From contig RQOL01000772.1 in the NCBI GenBank assembly GCA_013076295.1, positions 3,749,087-3,813,086 on the forward strand: DNA of 64,000 nt, written 5' to 3'. Position numbers and translations under genes: made by a program. Below, one piece after another: positions 1-16,864 of the stretch; the first letter of the stretch is position 1, and every line of letters begins with the position of its first letter. The notes below the pieces were generated by a model, which saw only the letters and a list, made by a program, of their open reading frames with translations, was not told where the DNA came from and did not search any database. The DNA comes from Sanderia malayensis. Its lineage: Eukaryota > Cnidaria > Scyphozoa > Semaeostomeae > Pelagiidae.

Positions 1-89
1 ATGAAATTCCTTGAGAGTAATTTCATTAGCACTCCCTCCTTCAACTGTTGATTGTGTGGCATATGGTTTTGTTTATTTTTCTTATTTAG

Positions 90-1576
90 AAAGACCTATC
101 CAAGTCTCTCAACATGGAGCAACTGGACAATGCAATGGGAACACTGATACCGTTCTATGATCGTGACACAAATATGATGTACATCTGTGGAAGAGTATGT
201 ACCAACCTGTTACCATGTTTTGTTCCCTCGTATTTTCACTCACTCCCTTGAGTAAGCTCCCCTTCAAAATGTTGAGATTATTAAATTGCCAAGTCTTTTC
301 ATCGAGGCAACACAGCACTTACTAATCTACTTATTGACATGATGTAACATAAAATTTGAGATTGCTGTAACATAAATGGAAAAATGCGGGGGCTTATTCA
401 GGGGCTTGGGGGACTTATTTAAGGATTTAACGATATGCATAGTTCTCAACTTTGTCAAGCACATCTCTAAATTTTGTATTTGATTTACTTTTTGTCAACA
501 GGGAGATAGTAATATCAAATATTTTGAGCTGGTAAAAGAAGAACCTGGTATTTATTTCTTGGGTGTGTTCCAATCCAAGGAATCTGCACACTGTTTGAAC
601 TATCTGCCTAAACTTGCGGTGAATGTGAACCAGAATGAGATTATGCGATTCTTCAAGGTGTCAAATTATTCTATTCAACCTATTTCCTTTACAGTTCCTG
701 TTCAAAGAAAGGTAGCTATGGAATTCTTTGTTTTTGAAATTCAAGTATATAATAGTGCATTATCAGTACCAGTCTGAAACTGTGGCTATTGTGTACACAT
801 CTTTTCATCAGTAGTGGATTCTTGCCCAATTATTGGGGGGGGGGCAAAGGGAAAGGGCTGACGGGTCTTGTATTTTTTGTGGAATAACACATTTTTTGTT
901 GCTTGTCGTCATGTTCATTTCCCATGTGTTAAAATTACGATCGTTGTGTAGAATGATGTTCTTAACTGTAATTAAACTGCATTTTGATTCTTGCAAGATA
1001 TCTTTTAAAAAGTGAAATTTAGCTTGGAAATTATTTGGGGTAGCCTCCCGTTTGGCTCCACCATTCCTCCCGATGGTCGCCATTGATGATCAATGATTAT
1101 TTGGCATTTTATGTATTTGCTTTAATGTTTCACATTCACAGTCCGATCTGTCTCAAGACGACATCTTTCCTGACACACCAGGCAACGAGCCTGCACTTTC
1201 TGCAGAACAGTGGGTGTCTGGCCAAAGTGCAGATCCTATTTTCATGCCCATCAAGGGCTTGGCCAGCAAGGGTCTCAAAGAATTGAAACCAAAATTACAA
1301 GCAAGCTCTGCCCCTGCTTCTGCTCCCGCCTCTGCTGCAAGCCATGCCCCTAGCCATACTGTTGCCTCGTCTGCACCCGCAGTTGATAACGCAGTGATTA
1401 AAACATTGCAAGAGCAAGTGAAGAAATTGCAAGAGGAGCTGAGCTCTGTGAAACACGAGCTGAGCTCTGCGAAACACGAGCTGAGCTCTGCGAAACACGA
1501 GCTGAAGGAGGTGAAAGAATGTGTCAAGAAAACGGACGAAAGAGTCACCGTGCTGGAATCATCAGTCCAAAAATAA
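90..1576 (+). CDS. CORO: Coronin, upstream tandem copy (3' part only, cut by window start)
   Basis: Coronins bind F-actin and Arp2/3 through a WD40 beta-propeller and form oligomers through a C-terminal coiled coil. Three exons are visible: 90-194, 502-711 and 1142-1576 (stop). They encode the last propeller blades (KDLSKSLNMEQLDNA, GDSNIKYFELV), the [12 protein letters not shown] extension typical of type I coronins, a Ala/Ser/Pro-rich linker and a coiled coil. Each exon has a close match in the complete copy downstream (3389-7492), and similarity continues through introns and 3' UTR, so this is a tandem gene duplication. Odd points: the final exon is continuous where the downstream copy has an intron, it lacks about a dozen linker residues, and it carries two extra SSAKHEL-like heptads. 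Upstream exons lie outside the window, so I cannot tell whether the copy is full length. Reading frame is intact. Confidence 0.9.
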
Positions 1577-3388
1577 ACTGAAATGGAGGAAGCGAAGAAG
1601 AAGGAGAGAAATAAACAATAGGGTTAAATAATGGGTACTTGCTCCAGACAGATAGCTAGACAAAATGAATGAATTCATAATTTTTTTAAGTTGATGCTTA
1701 TGCGATGAATCTAACAACGATAAATGAATTTTTTGAACATTTGCTACTGCTATCATTACCACTGCCACTATTACTGCTGCTTTTATCCCTGCTGCTACTA
1801 TTATATTATCAGTTCTGAGGAGAAAATTGTAGATTTGAACTGGGTTTTTTTTGTTTTTTTTTAGCGATGGAAAATCTTCTGATTTCTTTTCCCATCAACG
1901 GCTTCAACCTTCAATTCAACATTCAAGCAATTCTTTGGCTGGAATCAAAACGATAATATCCAATACGGCACTAACCTCACTACGGCGTATGACATGGAAA
2001 TCCGAACTATTTGTACAAGTAAGTATTTCTTCAATTCAGCTACAGGGATGCCAGCAGCACAGGGGTGAGACGTCTTTGAAGGCACTTTTGGGCATGGCAT
2101 TTAAAAACAAAACGCTATGTATTTTAAACTGAGAAGAAACTTAAGGAACTAGGTCTTGACGCCACAAACACACAAACAAGATTTTTTCTCGACATGGAGT
2201 CGATTATATTCTGCTGCGCAGCCACTTCGCTTCGCATCGCAGCCGCAATGACCAATCCTTCGTTCCTTCGTTGATTAGTGTCAAAATTTAGATGCAGTGA
2301 CCATAACTTCATAACTTACAAATAGAAGTTGGTCGACACAAAGGCTTGAAGATAAATGACCGTAAATGTAAAAGATGTAATTTGGACAAAATTGAAGATG
2401 AACAACACTTTCTATGTGAATGCCCGGCACATGCTACTGAAAGGAACTATCTATACCTCAGTGCTGGATTTCAAACCAATACAGTTAACCTAACTGAATT
2501 CATCTTTAAAAAACTTCTTCAAAGCAAAGAACCCAGTGTCATCCAAGGTATCTGCACCTTTCTACAACAAACTAGATCTAGGGAACAAGGCAATTGAAAT
2601 TCCACACACCTAGGTCTCATTCGTATTTTTACCTTAAAACTCAGTTTAATCTGTATACCGTTGTTATGTTAACTTTTCATAGTTCTTTATTGTTCTTTTT
2701 GCCGCCAAACTTGTGAAAGTAGCGCGTTATGGCATTATATTATTATTATTATTATTTGTTGATTGATATCGCAACGAGTTCCTTAGATTTCTCGAATGAA
2801 ATCGATTAACATAACTCTTCTCATGGTCAGATTAATAAGAAATTATTTTGTTTAATATTATTGATAGATTTACATCTTTTTTCATGTGTAGGATAATGTA
2901 TGCTGTTTTGTTTTGCAAAACCACACTTAATAGGTTTAGTCATGCTCAATACTTGTTTATAATATTTCATACAAAAAGAGAATCGATATTCCAGCGTTGT
3001 TTTAAATAAAACAGGTTTTTGCTACAAATATCAGGGTGTTATGCAGACTATGATTTAGATAAAAGCAAATTCTTGCCAAAATTGTGTGTTTTATTTTTTA
3101 GATAGTTTTCTGCATGATTTGAGGATACTCATATTTCCGTTTTCTGGACCCTGGGAGGCCTATTTATTCTCTAATTCCATATTTGGAATATTTAGCAAGA
3201 ACATTTCTCTCGGTCAGCGGCAGGCATTGGGCGGGCGTCGTCCTGTCTCCATTTCCTTTTCACAGTTTCGCGAAAAAGCCATTACAAGGCTGAACCAAGT
3301 CACACAACACTGATAATTTCCAGCTTTATAGCTTCTATACAAGCATAGTTTTAAATCAAGGTGATACGTTATTATAGTAGTAACAATC
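1577..3388. other. Spacer between coronin copies: 3' UTR, LINE remnant, promoter side of copy 2
   Basis: The first 250 bases repeat the 3' UTR found again after 7492. Around 1860-2020 there is a short exon-like stretch ending near a GTAAGT donor; I do not recognise it and no gene can be built from it. A LINE tail follows at 2305-2760. The rest, up to the coronin start at 3389, has no coding signal; the GC-richer stretch at 3210-3280 may be part of the promoter. Confidence 0.5.
2305..2760 (+). mobile_element. LINE retrotransposon 3' end (C-terminal zinc-knuckle tail)
   Basis: The open stretch 2305-2597 reads LQIEVGRHKG then KCKRCNLDKIEDEQHFLCEC, the Cys-rich tail with the EDE.HFL..CP signature found after the reverse transcriptase of many invertebrate non-LTR elements. 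An in-frame stop lies just upstream, so only the 5'-truncated end remains. It is followed by an untranslated tail ending in an (ATT)n microsatellite near 2740-2757, as expected for a LINE 3' end. The remnant sits between the two coronin copies. Family assignment is not possible from this length. Confidence 0.75.
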
Positions 3389-7492
<4,104 letters not shown>

Positions 7493-8872
7493 ACAATAGG
7501 GTTAAATAATGGGTACTTGCTCCAGACAGATAGCTAGACAAAATGAATGAATTCATAATCTTTAAGTTGATGCTTATGCGACGAATCTAACAACGATAAA
7601 TGTATATTTTGAATAAATTTGCTACTACTACCATTACCACTGCTACTATTACTGCTGTTTCTATCCCATCATCACATTTCACGAGTCGATGAATACATTT
7701 TTCTATCTCAAGCATAAAATGTACCCAGGAATTTTTGTATCGTAATGAAATTACACGTGTTTTGATTTGAATAGACTAGAAAGTATAGAAAGCAATTTAA
7801 TTCTAAACACTGGGGAATACATTGTCTTTTTATTGAGTTCCATCTCTCTTGTTTACTTTTGAAGTTAACATTTTCTCTTCACCTATGTGGTGCGACTGAG
7901 CTACTTCGTTATTTCTGCTCAAAACATAAGAAGAAACAATTGTGTTGAAACAATGGACAAGATGCGAAATTTTTTGCTGTACCCTAGCTTTTGCTGAGCC
8001 TAGATCTTTTTCATTGCTATTTTTAAATTTGTGTTTTTTTGGCAATTTTGAGTCTCAATATTCTTATAAAAAATTGTCCCGGCCGTTCACTCTGGGACAC
8101 TGGGGCCAACTCTAGTTGAAGTTTTGGCGCAAGGCATACGCGTAATGTGGCTGGTGCACGTGTTTTTAGAAAATTGGCCTAGCTGGAGAGACAATGTGCA
8201 GATGAGAAAGTGCAGCAAGAAAAATGCAGACGTCATTGGCATTATTGTTTGGCATGTACTGCCAAATTGCAATTAGAGACACAAGTAAAAAATTATCATA
8301 CTGGCAAATAATGGTAAGTATTGCCATTCATTTCATGCTTATAAATTCGATATTACTATCTACACATCTAGTCCTCAACCCATAAAGTTAATTTTACTAT
8401 ACCCTGATTATTGCTTGCCAAATATTGTTAGCATTTCAACTTTGTTTATTAACTAACATACGAAAGATAAAATTGTTAGCTACATTCAGTTTTTAGAACA
8501 TTCACACACGCTATAGCTACAACTGTCTACTGATAGATATTTATTTTTACGTATTTTGCTTTATTAAAATATATTTACAAGAGGCACCAGGAGCGTACCG
8601 AAAAGTGGGGAGGGGGTACTAGTACTACAATAGAGGGGACAATTGAAAAGCACACACATTGAGAAGTTAAGGCTTGCTTTTGGTTTCAGTACCTATTGAG
8701 CCTAACTGCCTGACAAATCTGTTGGTCAGTTAGGCTAAATAAAGCAAGCTTAGAGTCTTTTTTTAATTGAGTAAAACTAGAGAACAAAACTGGATGCAGC
8801 CTGGATAAAAAACATTTTTCTTCCAATTACAATCTCGAGAGGGACACTTTTCATTCATAAAATAGGCATGCT
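7493..8872. other. Intergenic: coronin 3' UTR, then convergent spacer
   Basis: Bases 7493-7670 match the 3' UTR of the upstream coronin copy (1577-1835) and mark the right end of the duplication. Beyond it I see no exon. An imperfect long hairpin lies at about 8665-8755: AGCCTAACTG pairs with CAGTTAGGCT, and the outer arms read AAGGCTTGCTTT and AAAGCAAGCTT. The region separates two convergent genes. Confidence 0.5.
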
Positions 8873-10852
8873 TCATGCAGAGGGAGTCTCGCGTGGAGAA
8901 TTATGAACTTTTCCATTCACAACAGTGTCTATTGATTGGGTTTGGCGTTTTCCGAGGTTAACGGTGGGTCGTGTTTCATTGTTTTCATCTGTTTCTTCGA
9001 ACTTCAAAACATACCAAATCTCGTTATACTGGGGAATGAATTGCAGGCCCGAACGATACGCCGCGTAGAAGAAAAAATCCGGGTAATAATTCTTCAAGCC
9101 AAACTGGTTCGCAATTAGCTGCCTTGTCCTTGTTCTTCGCGCAGGAATAACGCTGTAGCTGACGAACCAGCCCGGGAAGCCATAAACATAGGCACAAAAT
9201 GAACGCCTGAAAATCACTCTCACGTCTTTGTCAACAGGCCTGGGCATTTCGTCGCGAAAATACGACGGTACAAAGTATTCGGCTGAGTACGAGCCTCGGC
9301 CTTCGTCGAACAGATGAGTTGACACAGCACCAATTCGCACGTCAATTTTCTTGCTGTTGTTTCCATTTATGAACTGCTCCAACTTCCACAGCGGTAAGTC
9401 GTGAGATTCTCTGTATAATTTACCTAGAACGTAGACATTAAAACGTGGATATATGAGATTTTTCACGTACTTTGTTATATGCCCGGCTGGTTTTGCGAAT
9501 GCAACGTTCCAGTGTATAATGTATGTAGCTACGATGTGTGGATTGTTTGAAGAGGGAACAAGTGTAGAAAAACTGCGTTCTATCCGGGGGGAATTCGTAA
9601 GCTTGGGGTTTTATTGTGTATTTAAGTAACAGACTCAAGAGGGCAAGATATTTAATGTACTTTGGGGAAGTTCACATTATTCTGTGTGCGGAGTTGCAGG
9701 AAGATATCCTGATGTAATTGAACCAGCCCTATGTCCCAGCTTTTTTTACACCTCAAACTGTATGGATTATTTACTTTGGACCAAGAAAAACCACAACTTT
9801 CCATGGTAATCGTATAGTCTTGTCAATGCAGAACACTGGGGCAAAGACCACTTGCAGCAATATGATATTCAGAAGGTGACTGTTAGTGATTGAAAAAATC
9901 TTTGGCCAGTCTCTAAGCAAATAGGATAGGTCAAATTTGAGACTTTTCTTTTCATCACATCACACACACAGAGCAATGTATTTGTGTGTTCAATCCATGC
10001 GTATGACAATGTGAAGGAATAAAGAAAAGTATCACATTCAAGGAACAGAAAATAGTATCAATTTTCATCACTTTTTGACCTCGAGACATTTCGGAAGGAT
10101 GTTATATACTGAAAGAAGGCTAGGAAGTTTTATTAAGCGAGCTAAAACGGTGTGAAACGTATGTAACATAAAAACAAATTCAGCTTTAAAAAGGGCAAAA
10201 TTACTTCCGAATTATGAAAACGGGTAGAAATCTTTTGATCTGTGGACCATAAAAAGGCAGTATTTTTAGACATTTTCATGGATCTGTGGACAATAATTTG
10301 TAATCATTATCGCTTGAACTTTGTCAGCAGTTGTCATGTTCGCCATGAGCTTTGTAATTTCAAAGCAATGTCACTGCGTATTATCCGAGAACGTATTCGG
10401 GATTGCATCGGCCAGGCATCAAGGGTTTCAGTTGTCAAAAATCATGCTAAAAGCCCGCATAAACCTTGTCGAAGTTGGGTGAGATAGGATAGAACATCGT
10501 TGAGTTGGATACATACACATTGTGTTGGTCTAAGTTAACCAGGTCCAACCACACGATTAAGCAATATATTAGAGTGGGGGACTTAGCAAATGTTAAGCAA
10601 TCCAAAAATATAAAGCAACATTTTCAAGGTGTGAATGCGAACTGGAAAGCAATCTATAAACTTACCTCTGCCTGATATCGAGATCCAAATTGACGGCTGA
10701 TAGCATCGCAGTTCGATGTTGAGAAATCGAGATAAAACCACGTATTGTGGACATGTTGTTCTGGTGCAGTGGACGTGCTGTTCTTGTGGTATGGACAGAG
10801 AAATAACGGTTCCAATACAGAACAAAGCGGTACTAACAAGAATTGCTTTCAT
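8873..10852 (-). CDS. Secreted SOUL / heme-binding-protein family protein (2 exons, 245 aa)
   Basis: SOUL (HEBP) proteins bind tetrapyrroles; their physiological roles vary. Exon 1 runs 10852-10666 and exon 2 9423-8873, joined in phase 1. Residues 1-20 form a clear signal peptide (MKAILVSTALFCIGTVISLS), so the product is probably secreted or luminal, as in the p22/SOUL-like branch. Family marks are ELRCYQPSIWIS near the start (compare ELREYEPAKWVST in relatives), FCAYVYGFPGW in the middle and QYNEIWYV near the end, equivalent to the NEVWL motif. A second ATG lies seven codons upstream at 10873, but the downstream ATG gives the better signal peptide. The C-terminal 35 residues after the domain are not conserved in families I know. 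The single intron is about 1.24 kb. Confidence 0.8.
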
Positions 10853-10873
10853 GTTCCAAGGTTTTTGATGCAC

Positions 10874-13800
10874 AGTTGCACTCAGTAGTGTTGCAGTATT
10901 CAGTATGAAGAGCTTTTGTTGAGCCAGCTACTTATGTATGAATACCAACAAAGCCTTGCCCTATGACGAAAGAAGATTTCCATATGTTATTTCATTTGTT
11001 GGATCATGTTTCCCGCAGACGTTATCTGCGGTGTTGTGAGTAAAATACGTCATTGTGTTGGGTTTTGCAAGTCGTGATCATAAGACCGATATCTTTCGGC
11101 CCGTTCCACGTCGACGAATCAGAGTCGCATTTTCCATTGCAGCATTCAGCATTTATCACCAATTGATACTGATACTGATACTAATGCAATTGATACGTTA
11201 GCTGCATATGATATACATCAGGTGTTTTATATCAGTTTCATTATGTTACTTTGTTGTTAGCCAGTCGAAATGGTCCGCATGTTTATCATAAACCATCGAT
11301 TGAATTGGCAATATGATGTTTCACTTGTAACTGTATGCTGATATAATAAGGTTTGCTGTTTTGACCTTTCTAAAAGGAATATATTCGCAAGGGATCGTGC
11401 GGATCAAAGCGAATCCAAACGGATTAAATTCATTTAATGGACACTTTTATGAAAGAGGGTGCAGCTGATTCTGGTATTAAGTAGTGACGCAAATTACGTA
11501 ATAGCGACGCAGTGTCAATAGAGAGTCCAATATAAAAGGTCCAAATTTGCTAGCTGAACTAAATTTAGCTAAACTAGCCCAGCTAAATTATGAAATTGCA
11601 TATTTAATATCATAAGTTAATTTCGATCAAACGTAGACCCTTTGGATCGTAGAGAGTTGAAACAGTTACATTGATGATATTCCCAATCACTATTTTTATA
11701 ACTCTGAGACATATTGACTACGCGAAGTTATGAAACAAGGAACGAACTATCAAACAATGATCGAATAAAAAGAGAATCAATAGCTGTAGCTCGTTCTTAC
11801 CTCAATCTGGTTACGCGAATGTGTAAGGAGAAATTCTTCTTTCTAGCAGCTTCACATCCTCCAACTGGCTCAGCGTTTCCTCATAACAGGCAACTAATAT
11901 GTCTACCAGACGTCGCAGTTGAATTATTATTGGCTTAAGCAAATGTTCTAAATTCCAACTTTAGAAAACAGGAAAAGATTCATAGACGAAATTAGAAATG
12001 CTGCCGTGCACCATTTCAGACTGAGCTCATCTCCTGCTTTGTTTTACATTCTTAGATAATCTGCATAAGACTAACGCCAAAGCCTGGATTCTGCATCTTT
12101 CATAGGTTTAATTAATATATGGACATACTTGCACAGTAACTGGGTCATTCAAATGGTATTAGGCTTTGAGTTGATTAACATTTTTCAGATCTCTGGGATA
12201 GTTACAGGATTGTGTGATATGGAAGAAGGAACACAGAATGAGATAATTGCACAGCGGTTGTAGCATACTTGTTGTTGCTGTTGCCATCGTTATTGTTGTG
12301 ATAGTTATTATTATGGTTGTTATTGTTTTCGCCGTAAAAAGATTTAGATAAATATTTCTCATTTTTTGAAGCCTTAATGCATCGATGTAGATAAAAGTGT
12401 GTTGATTATTATAGCAAATTAAACAAAAAATTGACATGTCCGGCACATCGTAATTAAATAAAATAAAATAACAAGATTAGAATAGAAAATTAACAATATT
12501 ATCACGAATCAGAAAAAGTTAACTTAGAATCAAGACTATGTGAACAAGGTCTCAATTGGATGTAGTAAGCTGGGATTTCAAAGAATTTTGAGAGATTCTG
12601 AAGGATTTAAAAAAGAATTGGATCTCTGATGATCCTTTATATGCCTCAGACTTCAGAACTTTGGAGAGAACTTTGACTTGAGAGCTCTGAGAAATCTAGG
12701 GGTATGGGGATTTGACTTGAGACCTCTGAGAGATCAAGGGGGTTTTGACTGGGGGCTTTGATTTGATTGCTACCCTGTTTGTTTATTACTTTTTCTAGAC
12801 AAGAAAAGTTTTGCCGAAGGTAACTTTCAAATTCTTTACCCCAAAGCAAATTGTTTATTGATGTGACATGTGAATGTATCGGGGGGGGCTTTAAATTAAG
12901 ACTAACTAATCGAATGATGCATAAAATAAATGATAAACCTAGCATAAAGATTAATTATTGCTTTCGTTTCGTGCTTACAATTGAAACAACATCTACTATT
13001 GCCCATGTGATAAGGGAATCTTTGCTATTTGATACGAGGCAGGAGTATCGACCAGCAGCATCCATTGTAACTCGACGTAAATATAACGTATTTGTATTCT
13101 GAAACAAAGCACAGTAAATAATCTAAGTGTGGATGTATATCACAAGAGTATCTGCAGGCTCGTATTTGAATTCAAGCAAGCAAGTAACTTTGAGCTTCAA
13201 CACGAATCCTGTTTTCATGAGCACATGGATATTTGGCCAGTTGATATGCTATGACGTTGAGGAAAAAAGAGATGATATGCTGTGTGTGAGACAGTTGAAT
13301 TCTAATCCGTATCTGAACACTGTTTTTTGTTTCCTGTGACTAAGATTTGCTACAGATTTGCCTCATAAGTGTGATATTCAAAGTGCGACTGAAACCCCTC
13401 GTGAACTCGAACGAATGTCTTGCTCACCTGGGACCTATGAACCCTGTATTGGATCTTAATTAATTAGAGCAATAAGGGGCTTAATTAAGCAATGTAATTA
13501 CTGCAAAAGCTCTATTAATCCCCCTGATTTTTGAATATTGAACAATGATGAAGTTGTGATTCACTAAGCCATTCCTCATAACAGTTATTTTGCAGTTATT
13601 TTACACGAACGCTTTTCTAAAGTTTATCGAAGAACTGAAGTCCCCACCCTATTAAGCCCCTTTCTCTAACAAGCCCTCTTCTCTAATAAACCCCCTCTTG
13701 AAGCTTGAAAATTTATTAAGCTCCTCTCTCGCGGGACTTAACCATTTATAGCATTAAATAATATGGAATTATCTCTTTGTTTTTACCGCCCAGTAGTGTC

Positions 13801-16800
13801 TAAAACGTTAAGAACGTTTTGTTCTCAGATTTTAATCACACCGATGACGACTATGTAGAGACCAAATCGGGTTTTTTTAATGTTGGACAATTTCACCAAA
13901 TGTCATTCTCTATTTAAAATTCTTAGCTAGTTTGTTGATATATTAATCAATAGAGTTGCTGTAACAATGGACGAAATTACTTACTTCACCTATGAGGCAT
14001 TTTGAATTTTTATACCAAGAGAATCTGAGATTCTTTCCAACTGCTTTGCATACCAACGTTATGTCTTTCCCCAAAGGTGCCATGCATGATTGTGGGTGCT
14101 CTTCGATCACTGGAACTAAGAAGAAGCGTGTTTTTAGGAGAGATGTAATGATTTATTGGCTGACCAAATGATGAAATAGTAACGAATTGGTTGACAAAGT
14201 GATGTGTTGATGAACTGGTTGACCAAGTGATGTATTAATGTATTGGTTGACAAATTCATTCGCGATTTCACGATTTGATAAACCATAGATAGCTAAGTTA
14301 TCTCTGAATTATTAATCAATAAATCAATGGCTTTTTTATTAGAAGAGTGATTGCATCAATTGATTATTGATCCGAGGAGTCAACCAATTAACAGGTTTAA
14401 TGAGCTAGCGAAGAGTGAAAGATTGAATCAATAAATAAGCACATTTCCCAACTGGTATATTATAGAAGATTTGATTTTGTTCTACTTTATGTGAAGGTTT
14501 GCAAGAATATAAATATGCTATTCTATTCAATGCGATATACTACTTTTCCAGGCCTAATTGAGAGTATAATGAAGTATTTGGATAAATTATTATTCAGCGG
14601 TAAAAGTATAACGTTTTGTCTTGATGCGAAATAATATATAAAAGTGTATTATACAAGCAATAAAGACAAGTAATTATATATATGAATATAAATATATGTT
14701 ACGTGTTTACTTACCCTCGCTAATTCTTGTAGGCATTGGTGAAACACTATAAAGCGCGTCTCCTCTTAATATCGGTGGGTGAATTGGAAATATGTCTCAG
14801 TTTGTGAAGCGTATATAGAGACGAAGTTGTTGTAATTGCAACCTTCCTTCTTGTTTCGCCAGCAGACTATAGCAAGCGAGAGCGCAAAGAGAAAAGGCGA
14901 CAGCTAGTCAGAGTTACGTAGCTCAGCTATAGCCTGTAGCTTTTTGTATAGCTTTTCGTCGTTCCCGTCGTGTTTGTAAATGAGAAGAAGAGGCAAATGC
15001 TGTGCTGTGCCTATTAGTTGAGGCGGCGAGGTGCATCAGTTTGTTGACTTTGACCTGTTTTCGAGGCAACACGTGATCCTAGGAGACTGTCGATTCAACT
15101 CAAATGAAAGATCGTTAGTACCTGTCCTCTGTGGGCATGCTTACGCGCTTCGCGTATTGAATAAGACAGAGGAGAATCATATGTCCGTGAATACACGCTT
15201 GTATTCTATGCATTTCCATAGATACTGTGGAATGGTATGCGTAATGGCAGCGCAGCGCACACGGTACTTGCTGGTGATGCTTGGTGCGGCTAGTTCTCTG
15301 CGTTTACTCACGTCAGTATCTGTGATTGATTTCCTAGTGGGTCACGCACAGAATTAAAATTTCCTCCTAATTTTATGAGAATTATTTTGAGTTAACGGGA
15401 GTTTTAGCTCTCGTACTTGAACATTTATCAAGATTCGCCTTGCCTTGATGTTTCCATACCCCGAATTCCAAGCATAAGAGGCCGTGGGCCCTTAGCTAAC
15501 TTTGATATGACTAACCTGGGATCCCTTGTGGATAATGTCACGTATCAAAGGGTACAGTAAAACACTGTCTTTAACTTTGCATCCAACCTATTGCTCGACT
15601 GCTGGTTTTTTAGACAATAGGCTATTGTTTCTTCTATTGTTTTGAGCAGAAATATACGCTGGAATCCATTGCCTCTTACATGCGGGTTTTCACTGCAATT
15701 GCTCACATGTTCTTAGTCTTACGTAAATATATATACATGTATTTGAAAGATAGAGTACAGTTATGTATAACAGAACAACAGGTCTCTGTATGTGAAATTT
15801 TCTGAACTGGTCCAAGACAAGGCTGATTACTGACTTGATTGCTGGTTTTTAACAACCATCAAGGATCATCTGGTGACTTGTGTATTAATGAATAGACTGC
15901 TATTTGCATGACCTCATTGGGCTCTGGCTCAGTGGCTCGCTGGCCTGCCGATGATTGGTTTGCTGAAATGAAATGCGCCTTGCGGGGTCACAGGGCTTGT
16001 GTATGTTGCTTGTGGTGCAGGGAATGAAGCGTAACATTATCTATTGGTCTTGTGAGTTAATTGCAAAGTTTGTTGTAATACAAGTTTTCAAGTGAATTGA
16101 ATAGGATGTTTAATTTTGTTGGTTCAGCGTAAACCTTTATTTAATAGAGAAAATGGTTTAAGAGAGAGAATGGCTCAATAGAGAAGGTTGTTTAATGGAG
16201 AGAATGGCTTAAGAGAGGATGGCTTGATAGAGAAGGTGGTTTAATAGAGAGAATGGCTTAAGAGAGGATGGCTTGATAGAGAATGTGGCTTAATAGAGAG
16301 ATGAAGTGAGAGCTTCGTTTGACAGAAGGCTTGGCTTGATATAAATGATTTAAAGTGTCACTATACCTTTTTATACTCTTGGCTAAAGCTATAGATTAAA
16401 TCTGCTTTTTTTTCTGTGACGAGTAAAACTTCGACAAATGCCCTCCCTATTCGCCGGTGGGTGCTCATGCCTATTCTATAGACTTCCAGATGTCATTTTC
16501 GGTATCAACGTATCAATAACATGACACAAAGATAGAAAAGACAACTGTTCAGTCAGTAGAAATCAAATTAGCATAATATTTGCATATACAGTTACTTCAG
16601 CCTGAATTCAATCAAAACTTTTTTGCGACATTTATTCCTATTCATGAAATTAAAATCTCTTAATTGCACACCCAAAATACTATGATTCTAAAATTACAAG
16701 TTAAATTATTGCACTGAAAAATGCATTCTTCATTTACGAAGAAAAGTCACAATAGCAAAATAGCAAATAATTGTTTCTATTTTTTATCAAAAATAGTTTC

Positions 16801-16864
16801 AAACATCTATTGTTCGCAACAATAGGTACAAGTATCTATTGTTGTTAACAATAGATGCAAGTAT
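10874..16864. other. Six-kilobase gap without a recognisable gene
   Basis: I found no exon chain on either strand. Contents: short dispersed repeats; (GTT)-rich DNA at 12270-12330; a region at 13455-13745 resembling the degraded TTAAGCCCC-type repeat also seen in the coronin introns; a weak 36-bp tandem repeat at 14150-14270 (GGTTGACAAAGTGATG type); a GC-richer island at 14740-15360 discussed under findings; a MITE at 15554-15695; and a tandem repeat of about 58 bp at 16130-16320 (AGAGAGAATGGCTTAAGAGA). CTATTGTT(G) repeats near 16805-16870 overlap the UPB1 stop. Confidence 0.5.
15554..15695. mobile_element. Short MITE, CAGTAAA family, copy 1
   Basis: The element starts CAGTAAAACAC after a TA and ends TTTCACTG. 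The interior (CTTTGCATCCA, CCTATTG, ACAATAGGCTATTGTTTCTT) is shared with two other copies at about 55741-55885 and 56850-56994. CAGT ends and TA flanks suggest a Tc1/mariner-pogo relative; no transposase is encoded. Confidence 0.6.

Noticed and set aside
1851..2132. Exon-like frame between the coronin copies
   Set aside because: A donor-like GTAAGT is present, but no matching acceptor, partner exon or family could be found.
12646..12945. 99-codon minus-strand frame with PLDLSEVSSQ repeats
   Set aside because: The repeats reflect short DNA repeats (GAGAACTTTGACTTGAGA type), and there is no partner exon or domain.
15031..15357. 108-codon open frame as a protein gene
   Set aside because: No recognisable domain, no splice context, and composition is not clearly coding. 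Kept only as part of the island noted in the findings.
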